Source: Theobroma cacao
Lineage: Eukaryota > Streptophyta > Magnoliopsida > Malvales > Malvaceae
Reading direction: 5' to 3'
NCBI RefSeq assembly: GCF_000208745.1
Contig: NC_030854.1
Coordinates: 33,248,129 to 33,312,128, forward strand
DNA: 64,000 nt
A program made the position numbers and the translations under genes. Under the pieces are notes generated by a model. It saw nothing but the letters and a program-made list of their open reading frames with translations, was not told the DNA's origin and did not search any database. Positions 1 through 11,578 of the stretch are shown here, one piece after another (within the stretch, counting starts at the first letter, position 1; each line of letters starts with the position of its first letter).

Positions 1-770
1 ACCTTTTTAAAGGCTAAAATAATATAATATTATTTTATTTATTTTTTTTGTTTATTAATTCCTTAAATTCTAGCTATCCATTTGTTTCCAAATTTTCACC
101 ATACACTTGTCCCACATATCCATAGCTTAGATAAAATTCTCAGACTTATCCAAAGTCTTGGTGGAGTAATTTTTGAAATTTACACTTTTGTCCCCGTAAA
201 AGTTAAAAATTATATTTTTATCCCAAAAATTGAAAAATTACCCATCGACATATTTTTCATCCCTTATACTCATACCATTCTCCAATTTGTCAAATGTGAT
301 CTAAATTCTCTGAAAATCTCAAATTTTGACCGTGAGTGAAAAATTATGATTTTACCCCTACACTCCAAAAATCACCGGAATTAAACTTTTTCACTGCCAA
401 ACCCTCAAATTATACTCCAATACTCAAATCATACTCCAATAAATTAAATGGGACTAAAAAAATCTTTTCTAAAAATTTTTATTTTGTCCCCAAGTGGCAA
501 ATGACATTTTGCCCATAGATAGTGAAAATTTCGATTTGACTTCAAATTGATCATCGAACTCCGAATTAACATTTTGAGTCATCCCTGAACTATGAAACTC
601 TTAATTTCACCTTAAAATTCCTATTTGAACTAGTTCGAGGCTTAATCGACTTAATGGTACCATTATGGGTAATATCGTCTTTTAACGATTTCTCGAAATT
701 TCTAAATATGTAAATATTCGATTGAGCATGTAAATGACGTCGTAATTATTTTATAGAATAAGGTTTGACA
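1..770. repeat. 3' part of a long LTR (cut by window edge)
   Basis: Positions about 345-770 match about 7150-7573 closely, down to the shared terminal ...gtttgaca. The second copy is the end of a complete solo LTR with target-site duplication, so this stretch is the 3' part of another LTR of the same family, probably Gypsy-type. No tRNA primer-binding site follows position 770, so it is a 3' LTR or a solo LTR rather than a 5' LTR. The short open frames inside are not coding. Confidence 0.75.
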
Positions 771-1500
771 TCCTTTGTCCTCATTCCCTGTCAATTGAAG
801 ATAATTTAAATTTTTCAATATAAAATGAGAATTAAGCTAAAAAAAAGTGATTTTTACCGTAAGCTTTTCAAAATTTGAGTTTTCACATAAACTAGAATGT
901 GAAACCAAAGCTTAGCCAAGAGGCACATGGTGGATTAACTGGCGCTCTACCTACAAAGATGGAATTGCTGAGAAAGAGGTGGAAAGAAAAGAAAGACAAA
1001 GAAGACATCGACACATTGCCCAGTAATTCTAAAAGTACGAGAAAATGCTAACAGAAGAGGGACAAAGACTTGAGCATTTTTTTTAAAAAAAAAGAACAAA
1101 AAACAAAGACTTAGACATTGACTCAATTATTGTAATTAATTTACTAAAAAAGTCCCTTTCAAAAGAGTTGTTTCACTTACCCCTCTTTTGTCATTTTTTC
1201 ACGTATCTTATCTCAATAAAGTTTTTTCTGTTAACGCAGTCGAATCAATTGACTACTCTTTTGTCTTCATCCTTGTGCTTATCCTTTGTTGCTAACTCTC
1301 TGCTTTTCACAATATTTTGCTACAGAATAAGACTTTGCTCTCCGAGTATCCATAGTCGAACTTAGTCCTATACTCTGAATCTGCTCATTTACTCCTTAAT
1401 AGCTCTTTCCTATTACATTTCAAAAAATTAAAAAAAAAAATAGCTCTTTCCTATTTTTTCACCATTGTTATCACTTGCTCTGTTTTACCCTTATTGTTGT
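771..1500. other. Intergenic, no gene recognised
   Basis: AT-rich spacer between the LTR end and hAT debris. It holds only short uninformative reading frames and homopolymer runs. I see no conserved domain, RNA gene or convincing promoter. Confidence 0.5.
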
Positions 1501-1504
1501 TGAA

Positions 1505-2411
1505 ATTAAATGAGGTTTTTTTTTATTAAAATTAAATAAAATTATTAAAATTTTATTTTTTTAGCTTTTCGAGATATAAAATTTTTAATTAAACTTTTAT
1601 AATCAAGTTCTTATAATATTTCCTTTTCAATTGATAATATAGTTAATTTATTTAATCTTTATTGAGATATTATTGATCTTAAATAAGATTTTATTAATTT
1701 TAGTTTTGAAAAACTTCTTTTTCCTAATACAACACTTACTAGAGTTGTTAACATTATTCTAAAAGTAATATATGTATTTGGAAAAGAATCGAGTCTTCTT
1801 ATATGATTAAGTATGTCAATTTGACTGTTTTCTTCTTGTATAATTTCTTTTAAAATTTTTAACTTTGAAAATAAATCTAAACCATTAATATCAAAATAGT
1901 TATTATATTTTAAGGAACGTTCAAGATTAAGGTAATATTCTTTGAAACTATTATCATCTAATGACTTAAACTTTTTACCGCTATATAGAAAACCAAAAAA
2001 ATAATTGGTTTTATATATAGGAAAAAAATAGTTGTTGGAAATTATTAAATGAGTTGATTGAAAATAAGAGAAATAAGTGAGAAAAAATTAACTGTTGGAG
2101 ATGATTAAATACATATAACCATTAGTTGATTGAAAATAAGAGAATATAGTTGAGAATTAATAGCATTATAGAAATAAGAAAGTGATAGAAAATTAAAATT
2201 TATTAGGCACATAATTAAAAAAGTAAGAGAACAAATAATTTTATTAATTATTTTTTACTTATATATATTTTTTAATTTTTATATATTTTTTATATAATTA
2301 ATTATAATATAATTATCATAAAATTATAAATCCTCTCTAAATTCGGTGCCTCCTCAAATTGGGGGCCTAAAGCCCTTGCTTGGGTGGCTTCACCCAAGGG
2401 CTGACTCTGAA
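1505..2411 (-). mobile_element. Decayed hAT transposon with transposase C-terminal remnant (copy A)
   Basis: Read on the minus strand, about 1790-1680 gives FPNTYITFRIMLTTLVSVV followed by LGKRSFSKLKLIKSY. This is the hAT dimerisation-region signature of plant zf-MYM/TTF-type transposases. It is preceded at about 2000-1800 by a degenerate helical stretch. The right end (2365-2411), read on the minus strand, begins CAGAGTCAGCCCTTGGGTGAAG, a hAT-type terminus shared with the copies ending at 7892 and 8742. The frame is broken in several places. The terminus abuts the promoter of BAHD copy 1, with the TATA box only about 24 bp away. Confidence 0.7.
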
Positions 2412-2434
2412 AAAAATTAAAATAAAAATTCACC

Positions 2435-2442
2435 TATAAATA
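2435..2442 (+). promoter_or_regulatory. TATA box of BAHD copy 1
   Basis: TATAAATA lies 81 bp before the ATG at 2523. The in-frame ATG at 2460 is only 18 bp past the box, so it would fall at or before the transcription start. This supports 2523 as the true start. The same block precedes copy 3 at 26854. Confidence 0.7.
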
Positions 2443-2522
2443 CGAGAACAACATAGTGAATGAATTACGAAGAAGAAGGCTCCATTAAATCTTCTCATTT
2501 AGCCTTTTCATCATTTTTTGCC

Positions 2523-4361
2523 ATGGCACTGCTACCACCCACTTCTCTAGTATTTACAGTCCGAAGGCATGAACCCGAGCTAGTGGTCCCGGCTAAGCCT
2601 ACCCCTCGTGAGTGTAAATTACTGTCGGACATCGATGACCAAGAGGGTCACCGGTTCCAAATTCGAGGGCTCCATTTTTATCGGTTCAAACCCTCCATGC
2701 AAGGGAAGGACCCCTCTTGTATTATAAGGGAGGCACTTACCAAAGTCCTAGTGTTTTATTATCCATATGCTGGTAGACTAAGGGAAGGGCCAAACCGCAA
2801 GCTTGTGGTGGATTGCACCGGAGAAGGTGTGCTGTTTATTCAGGCTGATGCTGATGTTACACTTGATCAATTTGGTGATTCACTACAACCTCCATTCTCA
2901 TGTTATAAGGAGCTTCTTTATGAAGTCCCTGGCTCCAACGAAATATTAAATTGCCCATTGCTGCAAATTCAGGTATACATTTTACAAAGTAACTATTTTT
3001 TTTTTAATTTCAAGATTCAACCTTTTATTAACTATATTCAAATTAAGATGCAATTTTCAATTAATTTTATATAAGGATTGAGAGGTAGGTTAAATGAAAT
3101 TTCGTCACATGTAGACGTGGACTTTTATTACTGTTGTGATCACTTATTAGATATCATTAAAAAAATTTCTAAACAGTAACTAAGTTAATTATGTACTTAA
3201 AAATTTAAATTAATGTTTTTAACTAATGATTTTAATAGATATAAACTCAAAGACGAAGATTTATATTTAGTGAGCATCAATTTAAGTTTATATTATAATA
3301 AAAGCTTTAAAATTTAAATATAATAACATATGTTACAAGGATACTTATAAATAAATTTCATAAAAAAAAATAGAACAAAAGTCTTTTATATATATATATA
3401 TATTTAATACGACAAATATAAAAGATTAAAGTGACTTTGGTTAAACAGGTGACCCGTCTTGAAATGTGGTGGTTTCATCTTGGCCCACCGGTTTAACCAC
3501 ACCATGAACGACGCGGTTGGGCAAAGCCAATTCATGTGTGCCATGGGGGAAATGGCACGAGGTGCACTTGCTCCCTCAACCCCACCGGTTTGGGAAAGGC
3601 ACCTCTTGAATGCTCGACACTCACCGCTTATAACATGTGTCCACGACGAGTACGACAATGCCACTCTCACAAATGGCATAGAAATTCCAGACAACCTGCT
3701 TCATCGCTCTTTTTTCTTTGGACCAACTCAAATTTCAGCTCTTCGCAGATTTGTCCCTCACAACCTCCGTTGTTCAACGTTCGATATCGTAACTGCATGC
3801 TTATGGCGTTGTCGTACAAAAGCCTTGAAACTTGGCCCGAATGACGATGTTCGCTTCATCTGCATTGTCAACGTACGGTCCAAGTTTAATCCTCCCTTAC
3901 CGTCAGGATTTTACGGAAATGCACTCGGTTACCCGGCGGCTCTAACTACTGCAGGACAACTATGCCAAAATCCAATGGAATACGCAATACAGCTAGTGAG
4001 ACAGGCCAAGGCAAAGATAACGGAAGAGTACATGAAATCGACGGCTGATTTGATGGTGATAAGAGGTCGGCCAAATGTTAACACAGTTCGGTGCTTCATG
4101 GTGTCAGATTTAACACGTGCCAAGTTCAGAGAAGTTGATTTTGGATGGGGTGAGGCAGAGTTTGGTGGACCAGCCTATGGTGGGGATAGAATAAGCTTTT
4201 ATATACCATCCAAGAATAAGGAAGGAGAGGGTGGGATTGTGGTGCCAGTTTGCTTGCCAGCCCCAGTAATGGAAAGCTTTGTTAAGGAACTAGATGGAAT
4301 TTTGTCCAACGATGAGGCAGCGGTTGGAGCTGAGAATGAAATTTTGAGATGCAAAATTTAA
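2523..4361 (+). pseudogene. BAHD alcohol acyltransferase copy 1, frameshifted at start of exon 2
   Basis: Exon 1 is 2523-2972 (150 codons, ends CAG|GTATAC). The intron is 2973-3448. Exon 2 is 3449-4361. It is almost identical to copy 3. The acceptor TTAAACAG is followed by GTGACCCGTCTTGAAATG, where copy 3 has GTGACCCGTTTGAAATG. The extra base near 3458 throws the join out of frame. The rest of exon 2 is fully open (frame of 3459), with HTMND in place of HTMSD, the [11 protein letters not shown] block and DFGWG. The upstream AG at 3430-3431 is in phase but brings in TGA codons, so no nearby acceptor rescues the frame. Both exons are otherwise intact, so the lesion is recent or a sequencing error. 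If functional, it would be a CoA-dependent cytosolic acyltransferase of the methanol/benzyl alcohol acyltransferase group. It ends ...EILRCKI, without the tail expansion of copy 3. Confidence 0.85.
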
Positions 4362-4370
4362 AGTCCGAAA

Positions 4371-4806
4371 GTGAAATATTTAATGAGATTTTTTTTATTA
4401 AAATTAAAAAAATTATTAAATTTTTATTTTTTAACTTTTTGAGATGTAAAATTTTTATATTTTTTAAATAACTAATACAAAATCAACAATCAAAATTTTT
4501 AATTCAAATAAATCAACTATCACATAAAATAAAAATAATATAACAATATAATATAAATTAAAAATTAAAGAAAAAGGTCTGTAAATATTAAATAATAATA
4601 CTTAATTATTGAATGCTTATTGCAAACTGCAAATGAGATTCACGACTTTATGAAGATAACAACATAACAAATTTCTTGTATATTCTTTGCAGGAAAATTG
4701 AAGTTAAAAGAAGAAGGAAGAAAAGGCAAATAAAAAAAGAAGAATTCAAAAGTAGATATTATATATTAAAAAATAAATAATTGATTTTATATATAAGAGA
4801 AAAAAT
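4371..4806 (-). mobile_element. hAT-derived element copy B, left part
   Basis: This begins right after the BAHD copy 1 stop. Positions 4380-4450 match the transposase C-terminal end of copy A (1509-1590). The sequence up to 4806 rejoins in register with 7579 if the solo LTR is removed, as judged against copy A (2015 onward). The left terminus is not clear. Confidence 0.6.
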
Positions 4807-7573
4807 TATCACGACCCGGAACTTCCATCGGGCCCGTGACAACCGCCGCGACATCCTGATAGGCACTCATTACCTCGAATGTCGATCGGAACCCCGCAAG
4901 GCTTAGCATCAGCTTCCGCATCTCTCCGATGAGCGACAGTTATTAAATCTCGTATTTTAAGAAATTATAAGTCGTTTCCAAATCAAAATAATAAAATATT
5001 ATTTTTTGGCTCACAGAGGTATTTTCGTCATTTTCTTTTCAAAAATACCGAAACCCGCCAAAAACATGGTGTAAAAGATAAATATGTTCATACATATTTT
5101 AAATAAGATAACTGAAATATAAAATTACTTTTACAATTACACGTGGGCCCCTATTTATCAAGAAAGTGTAAGGCTACAAACGCTTACTTTCTAGGATGCA
5201 ACTCCGAGATTAATTCTCGTCTTAATCAACTATCAACAAACTGTCCTGAGCCTGAAAAATGGATAGAAAGAGGGGTGAGATTATGATTACATAATCTCAG
5301 TGAGTAGACAAACACCATCTAAACTATCTAAAGGCGAGTAAAAGGAGACAAATAAAAATAATTCATTTTAGCAAATTTTTCACAACACGAATATTCATTT
5401 CAACCAAATAATCAATATGGCTAGTGAATTTCTCAAAACTTGACTCATTCCAAATCCTGTACTCAGGGACACCTGGACTAGGGGTATCCAACCGAGTCTG
5501 CCAAGGCTGTGAAAAATTTTATATAATCATAAAACTTGTTTTTATTTTGAAAAAAAGTAGTAGTTCCTTGGCGTTGACTGAGTCTCACTTCACGTTGTGG
5601 TTAACGTGAAGTGCACTCAAAAAGCCCACCTCAGGAGATACCTTACGCCTCTCTACGACCAAGGTGAGAAGATAAAGGAGTTTACCTTGCCCCTCTAATA
5701 AGCTGATCCACGAAACCCCTCCACTGCAGTAGCTAATCTTTATTTTATCTACCACCTGATTTATAAAATCCTTATCTGCATGACATGGTAATTTATCGTA
5801 ATCTAGCCTCTCAAGGCTGAATACATAGTATATATAATTTTGATACAAATACCGTCTTTGCCATTCATGCTTACATATTGTTATAAGCCATATAATTTAA
5901 AACACAATTTATAACACAAGCAGGCAGTCTCCAATTACTTTATTTTCAAAACCAGTATTCAATTTTTCAGAAAATTTATAAAATCATTTTATAAAATCAC
6001 AATTTCTTCTAAAACATAGCAATTTACCATTTAAACCCATTTTTAATAAAATCACACAATTGTATAAAACTACTCTAGATAATTAAGACGATAATAAGTT
6101 TACTCACAGTATTAGGAGTAAAAATACTCATATTTTCAGTCCGCGAGTACAGTCCTTTACTCGTATCCAATGGCTCACCACCTAGCCATAATCCATGACA
6201 CATATTCTAATTAAATTGTGTCTAACAGTCATAAGCTATTTTAGGCTCGATATATATGCATGATATGAAATGAAAAATGCACGGGTAGCCATCTAGACTC
6301 GGTATTGGCCTAAGTTGATTTTTCATCCGATAAATTGGCCAATGCATCCAATTTCACTCAAACTTACTCAATTTCTTTTCCAATCCCTCAATTCACCAAG
6401 CACAACTAATTAACACACAATTAGGCAAATTTTATCTTCACTTTTCTTCTTGGAACTTTCGGCCAACAATGGTACACTAACTCCGTGATTTTTTCTACTT
6501 AATTTTCTCTCCATAATTCATTAATTCCTATACCAAAAACTATTATTTCTTAATCAAATCACCTAGAATAATATCTCATTCTTCCTCATTATTCACTTAG
6601 AGAATTTGGCTATTGATGGACACCAAACCTTTGGTGGTTTTCTTCACTTGTTTTCATGCTACACATCATTAATCACCTAAAAACACTAACATACCTAAAA
6701 ATCAAACCANNNNNNNNNNNNNNNNNNNNNNNNNNNNNNNNNNNNNNNNNNNNNNNNNNNNNNNNNNNNNNNNNNNNNNNNNNNNNNNNNNNNNNNNNNN
6801 NNNNNNNNNNNNNNNNNNNNNNNNNNNNNNNNNNNNNNNNNNNNNNNNNNNNNNNNNNNNNNNNNNNNNNNNNNNNNNNNNNNNNNNNNNNNNNNNNNNN
6901 NNNNNNNNNNNNNNNNNNNNNNNNNNNNNNNNNNNNNNNNNNNNNNNNNNNNNNNNNNNNAATAAAATAATAAAAGCATGACACATGGCATTTCCTTATT
7001 GGTTCAAATTTTAAATATTTGACTTTTAATTCTTTAATTCTCCACCACACATTTCTCATGTTTATCCATTTCCATGATGAATAAAATCCCTTGGTCTTGA
7101 CAAGTGTCGAAGGTGAAAATTTACCGATTTGCCCTCAGGGTGACAAAATTACCATGTCGTCCCTATACTCCAAATTATACCGAAATTAAAAATTTTCACT
7201 TCTAAACTTTAAATCATACTCCAATACTCAAATCATACTCCAATAAGTCAAATGGGGCCAAAAAATCTTTCCTAAAAATTTCATTTTGTCTCCAAGTGGC
7301 AAATGACCATTTTACCCTTGGATAGTGAAAATTTTGGTTTGACTCCAAATTGATCCTCGAACTCCGAATTACCATTTTGAGTCATCCCTGAACTGTGAAA
7401 CTCTTAATTTCACCTTAAAATTCCTATTTGAACTAGTTCGAGGCTTAATCGACTTAATGGTAACATTAGGGGCAATATCGTCTTTTAACGATTCCTCGAA
7501 CTTTCTAAATTTGCAAACATTCTATTGAGCATGTAAATGATGTCGTAATTATTTTATAGAACAGGGTTTGACA
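4807..7573. repeat. Solo LTR (Gypsy-type) with aaaat target-site duplication
   Basis: It begins TATCACGACCCGGAACTTCC (TG changed to TA) and ends ...GGTTTGACA. It is flanked by aaaat at 4802-4806 and 7574-7578. The 3' 420 bp match 345-770. No internal retroelement genes are present, so it is a solo LTR left by LTR-LTR recombination. It interrupts hAT copy B. Length is about 2.77 kb including 251 unknown bases, so the true size is uncertain. Confidence 0.85.
6710..6960. other. Assembly gap (N run)
   Basis: An unbroken run of N inside the solo LTR. The open frames spanning it are artefacts of translating N. Confidence 0.99.
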
Positions 7574-7578
7574 AAAAT

Positions 7579-7892
7579 AGTTGTTAGAAATCATTAATTA
7601 TGTTGATTGGAAATAGGAGATATAAGTGAGAAAAAAATAGTTGTTGGAGATAATTAAATACATATGATAGTCAGTTGATTGAAAATAATATAGTATTTTA
7701 GAAATTAGAAAGTAATAGAAAATTGAGATTTATTAGACACATAATTAAAAAAGTGAGAAAACAAGTAATTTAATTAATTATTTTCTATTTTTAATTTTTA
7801 TTTATTTTTAATATAATAAATTATATTATAAAATTTTAAGAATTGGGGGCCTAAAGCCCTTGCTTGGGTGGCTTGACCCAAGGGACCGGCCC
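7579..7892 (-). mobile_element. hAT-derived element copy B, terminus part
   Basis: Continues copy B after the solo LTR and ends with the hAT terminus (minus strand CAGGGCCGGTCCCTTGGGTC). About 300 bp align with 2015-2411 and 8345-8742. Confidence 0.65.
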
Positions 7893-7937
7893 TGGTTTTG
7901 TGGTTTTTTTAGTTCGTACTAATTTATTGCGGACAAG

Positions 7938-8286
7938 GTGTAATATACTATAATTTAGTGCAGCTAGCTAATGCATTCGTTGTAACATACTATAATTTAG
8001 TGCAGCTACATAATATTTTAGTATGGGCAGCTACCTAATGCATTCTTGGCTTTCTTCCAATTTTTCACCTAATGCATTCGTTGTAATATACTATAATTTA
8101 GTGCAGCTACCTAATATTTTAGTATGGGTAGCTACCTAATGCATTCTTGGCTTTCTTCCAATTTTTCACCTAATGCATTCGTTGTAATATACTATAATTT
8201 AGTGCAGTTACCCAATATTTTAGTATGTGCAGCTACCTAATGCATTCTTGGCTTTGTTCCATCGTTTCCCCTAATGCATTTGTTGT
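7938..8286. repeat. 101-bp tandem repeat, about 3.4 copies
   Basis: The landmark ATGCATTCG recurs at 7971, 8072 and 8173, with ATGCATTTG at 8274, an exact 101-bp period. Each unit carries a run around TATACTATAATTTAGTGCAG and a second GCTACCTAATGCATTC. The array lies between two hAT termini and has no open frame. Confidence 0.85.
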
Positions 8287-8344
8287 TATTTTATATATAT
8301 ATATACTGATGCCAATGTTGGACTAATGTTGAGTCCATGTGCAA

Positions 8345-8742
8345 AACATTTATATATAGGAAAAAAATAGCTGTTGAAAATTATTAAATGAGTTGATTGA
8401 AAATAAGAGAAATAAGTAAGAAAAAAGTAATTGTTGGAGATGATTAAATACATATCACCGTTAGTTGATTAGAAATAAGAGAATATAGTTGAGAATTAGT
8501 AATAGTATAGAAATAAGAAAGTGATAGAAAATTGAGATTTATTAGGCACATAATTAGAAAAGTGAGAGAATAAATAATTTTATTAATTATTTTTTACTTT
8601 TATATATATTTTTTAATTTTTATATATTTTTAATATAATTAATTATATTATAAAATTATAAATCCTCTCTAAATTTGGGGCCTCCTCAAGTTGGGGGCCT
8701 AAAGCCCTTGCTTGGGTGGCTTCACCCAAGGGCCGGCTCTGC
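8345..8742 (-). mobile_element. hAT-derived element copy C, terminus
   Basis: Third copy of the hAT terminal region, ending (minus strand) CAGAGCCGGCCCTTGGGTGA. It abuts LINE sequence that continues at about 29700 in the other segmental copy. This junction is therefore an insertion or rearrangement point specific to the left copy. Confidence 0.65.
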
Positions 8743-9612
8743 AAAAAACATGTCTGCCCTGTTCAAACCAAATTTCGCCTGAGTCCTAGATGTGTGGCAA
8801 AATTTGATATCTCCAATGTGCCTCCATAGTAAATCAATGTCATTTAAGACATTCAGTAGGTGTTATGGTCTCAATGATTCATTGCATATCTATGACATTG
8901 CAACCTTTGAATCGGACTTAATCCATCAAATGTTTAAAACCCATCCATGAAGAGGAGGAAAACATTGTCATAGCATTCTTAATTGTCGTTATTGGCTCAA
9001 CAAAATTAGAATCTTGTACTCCCAATGCTCCACAAAAAAAAAAAAACCATAACCTTAGTACCTTACCATTGTGGTCAGGGATTGCTCCTCCACATCCCAT
9101 CGGACTGGGTTTTCCTCTTAAGGATTCATCCACCTCGAATTTCATCTCACACTACTCACATGGCACCCAGCATACATCCAACCTACAAACATATGTGAGG
9201 GTGAGGGAGTTGTAATCTTTCAAGGTTCATTCCACCACCCCACATCATTTGCATTCTTCTAATACTCATTTGTCTTGATCCAAAAAAGAGATCGCATTTT
9301 GACAAGGAATAGAATTAATCTCCTCACCATCCCAAGTTTTACTATTGAAAATAATCTCATTACGTGCCAACCAAATTGACTAAAAAGTAACACCACACAC
9401 GATTGTCCAACATTTTTTCACCGCACAACTAAAGGCTCCCTCAACAGAAGATCTAAGGAAATTCCATTGACTTAGGAATAATCCATTCCAAACCACCCAT
9501 GAGGAATGAGAAGATGTAAAAATATGCACACAATCCTCCTCATACCTCCCACACCATCCACACAAATAGGAATCATTGTCAAAGCACACTCCTCTTGTTC
9601 TCAAAAAAAAAA
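8743..9612 (-). mobile_element. LINE ORF2 fragment: zf-RVT and RNase H-like
   Basis: The minus strand encodes a zf-RVT-like segment (9604-9380: RGVCFDNDSYLCGWCGRYEE then DCVHIF..SWVVWNGLF). An RNase H-like start follows (9145-8918: FEVDESLRGKPSPMGCGGAI then PDHNGKVLRL). Frameshifts and stops separate them. It is 5'-truncated, and its 3' end is cut at the hAT junction. A close copy lies at 29509-30572. Confidence 0.8.
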
Positions 9613-9664
9613 AAACATTTAGCTGGAATGATATTAATTGTTATTAGTTAACCTTTGGTGCTTG

Positions 9665-10545
9665 ATAAGATTTTTTTTTCTCAATCAAGTTTATTTTATT
9701 CAGTACCAGTTCCTAATACAAAGACCAGAAAACCACAAAAGATTTTGGTTAACAAGTTTCAACTACACAACCAGATTCCCAAATAGGAACTAAAAGAAAT
9801 ACAGAACACCTTATAGATACCACCAAATGTTGTACGGTATCCCCATACACCCACCGCAGTTACACCACAAATTACAAAATACCCCATATAACATTACGTA
9901 TAACATTAAGCCTATATAAATCATAGACACAATATTTTTTTGAAATTTCATAATGCATTAATCATAATAAGGAACTATCGTTCACCTTTTTACATGGATT
10001 TTGCAAGACCATGCCCCTTACAAAAGATAATAGGGGTATACCAGTACAAAATCTCCTACAAAATATGAATAAACTCATAATTTTCGATCAACTTCAAACA
10101 ATTATCAATACGATTGAAAATTTTTCACAAAATCCATGAACTTTTTGGTGGTTCATAAACCCATCACAAAGTAACTTTTGAATCGAATTCAATCATTAAT
10201 TTTTTGAGACCAACATAGTAGATAATGTAAATATTTGCAATGCATGTATGGTAGCCGTAAGTTCAGCATAGTTAGACTCTTGTATACCAAGAGGTCCGAA
10301 AAGAAGTCTCAAGACTGATCCCTCATGGTTCCTCAATACTCCTTCACAACCTGTTGATCCCGATTTCCCTCATACCGAACCATCAATGTTAAACTTTAGC
10401 TGATCCAGTTTAAGGGGATTCCATGCTAGTCTAATCTGTAGGCTACCAACTTGTGCATTCTTTCTACACTTCCATGATGTCAGCCACCATCCAATATCAT
10501 CAATCTCCTCACTACCCTCACATCTTTTTCACCCAAAACAAAGAT
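9665..10545 (-). mobile_element. LINE ORF2 fragment, RNase H region
   Basis: It starts at a T-rich tract (minus-strand poly(A) side, about 9669). Around 10412-10374 the minus strand reads KLDQLKFNIDGSV, the usual entry to the plant LINE RNase H domain. It matches 30622-31757 apart from insertions and deletions. Similarity stops at about 10543 (right edge of the segmental duplication). Confidence 0.75.
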
Positions 10546-11578
10546 CTGCACAAAGGATAAAAATCCACTCCATTGAGCTCTTTCCAATATGATAAAAATA
10601 CATGTCAGATGCCTGCACAAAGGAGTGATACCTGCAATCATCTGCAACAATCCACTCCATTGAGCACTTTCCCAATCAAAAATAGATTGTCTAAGATTAA
10701 TTTTCCATCTCCAATCACCATTGATCCAAGCACCAAATTCATTGACAGATCCAGTTTTATTTGAAGCAAGAGCAAACATTCGAGGAAACTTATCTTTCAA
10801 AATAACACCCTCGATCCATTCATCTTGCCAAAAGAGAACATTATGACCATTGCCCATAACCATGCACATTCATTAACCAAAATATCCAAACATGTAGCAA
10901 AAAGTCCTTAGTCAAGGGAAGACAGACTTCTGACAAAAAAGAGCTAGTCATAGAAAGCTCAGGAAAAAAAAAATGAACCAGCCATAAATTGGATTCCCAC
11001 CCATTTAGAAGAGCAACAAAGAAGAGCAAAAACACACAACGCACACTCCCTCCCCTAAGACCATACATAAAACCCACCCTTTCCATCCTCAAGAAGCAAA
11101 TCAGCACAAATCAGATCACCAACCACGCCAGTCAAAGGAGCCAAAGAAGACTCAAAAGACAACCACAACTCCACATCAAACGAGATGAATTCAGCAAAAA
11201 TGACCCAGCAGGAGAAATAAAAAAGCAAGCGCAAACATCCACCCAACTCAAAATAGGATCAGAACAAATCTCACCAGAACAACCCAAGAGAAGAAGGAAC
11301 AGAAGCAAGACCAAAGATATCTGTAATAGAAGTTCCATTGGTCTTTTTCCTAATCAAAAATATTTCGTCGAAGTTGAATGTCCCATTTCCACTCATTATT
11401 GTCCCAAAAGCCAAATTCACTCACAACCCCTAACTTGTTGATGGAAAGAGCAAAAATATGTGGGAAAGCATCTTTAATTAATATGCCATCGATCCATTTG
11501 TCATGTCAAAAACTAATATTGTTTCCGTCACCCATTACAATGCCCATACTTACAGATAAAACACCAAAGTAATTGTTA
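10546..11578 (-). mobile_element. Two LINE ORF2 fragments, pre-zf-RVT region
   Basis: Minus strand 10869-10640 reads MGNGHNVLFWQDEWIEG...FPRMFALASNKTGSVNEFGAW...FDWESAQW, the conserved block between the reverse transcriptase and zf-RVT in plant LINEs. A second, more diverged copy is at about 11557-11330 (GIVMGDGNNISF, then W.DG...FPHIFALSINKLGVV). The plus-strand lysine-rich frame at 10989-11441 is a shadow. Confidence 0.75.

Noticed and set aside
2460..2522. Upstream in-frame ATG extending BAHD copy 1 by 21 residues
   Set aside because: It lies only 18 bp past the TATA box, so it is probably not transcribed; the other copies start at the equivalent of 2523.
6656..7059. Open frames of 94-128 residues on both strands
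   Set aside because: They are made of translated N from the assembly gap.
10989..11441. 150-residue Lys/Gln-rich frame on the plus strand
   Set aside because: Antisense to recognisable LINE ORF2 fragments on the minus strand; no start context or domain.
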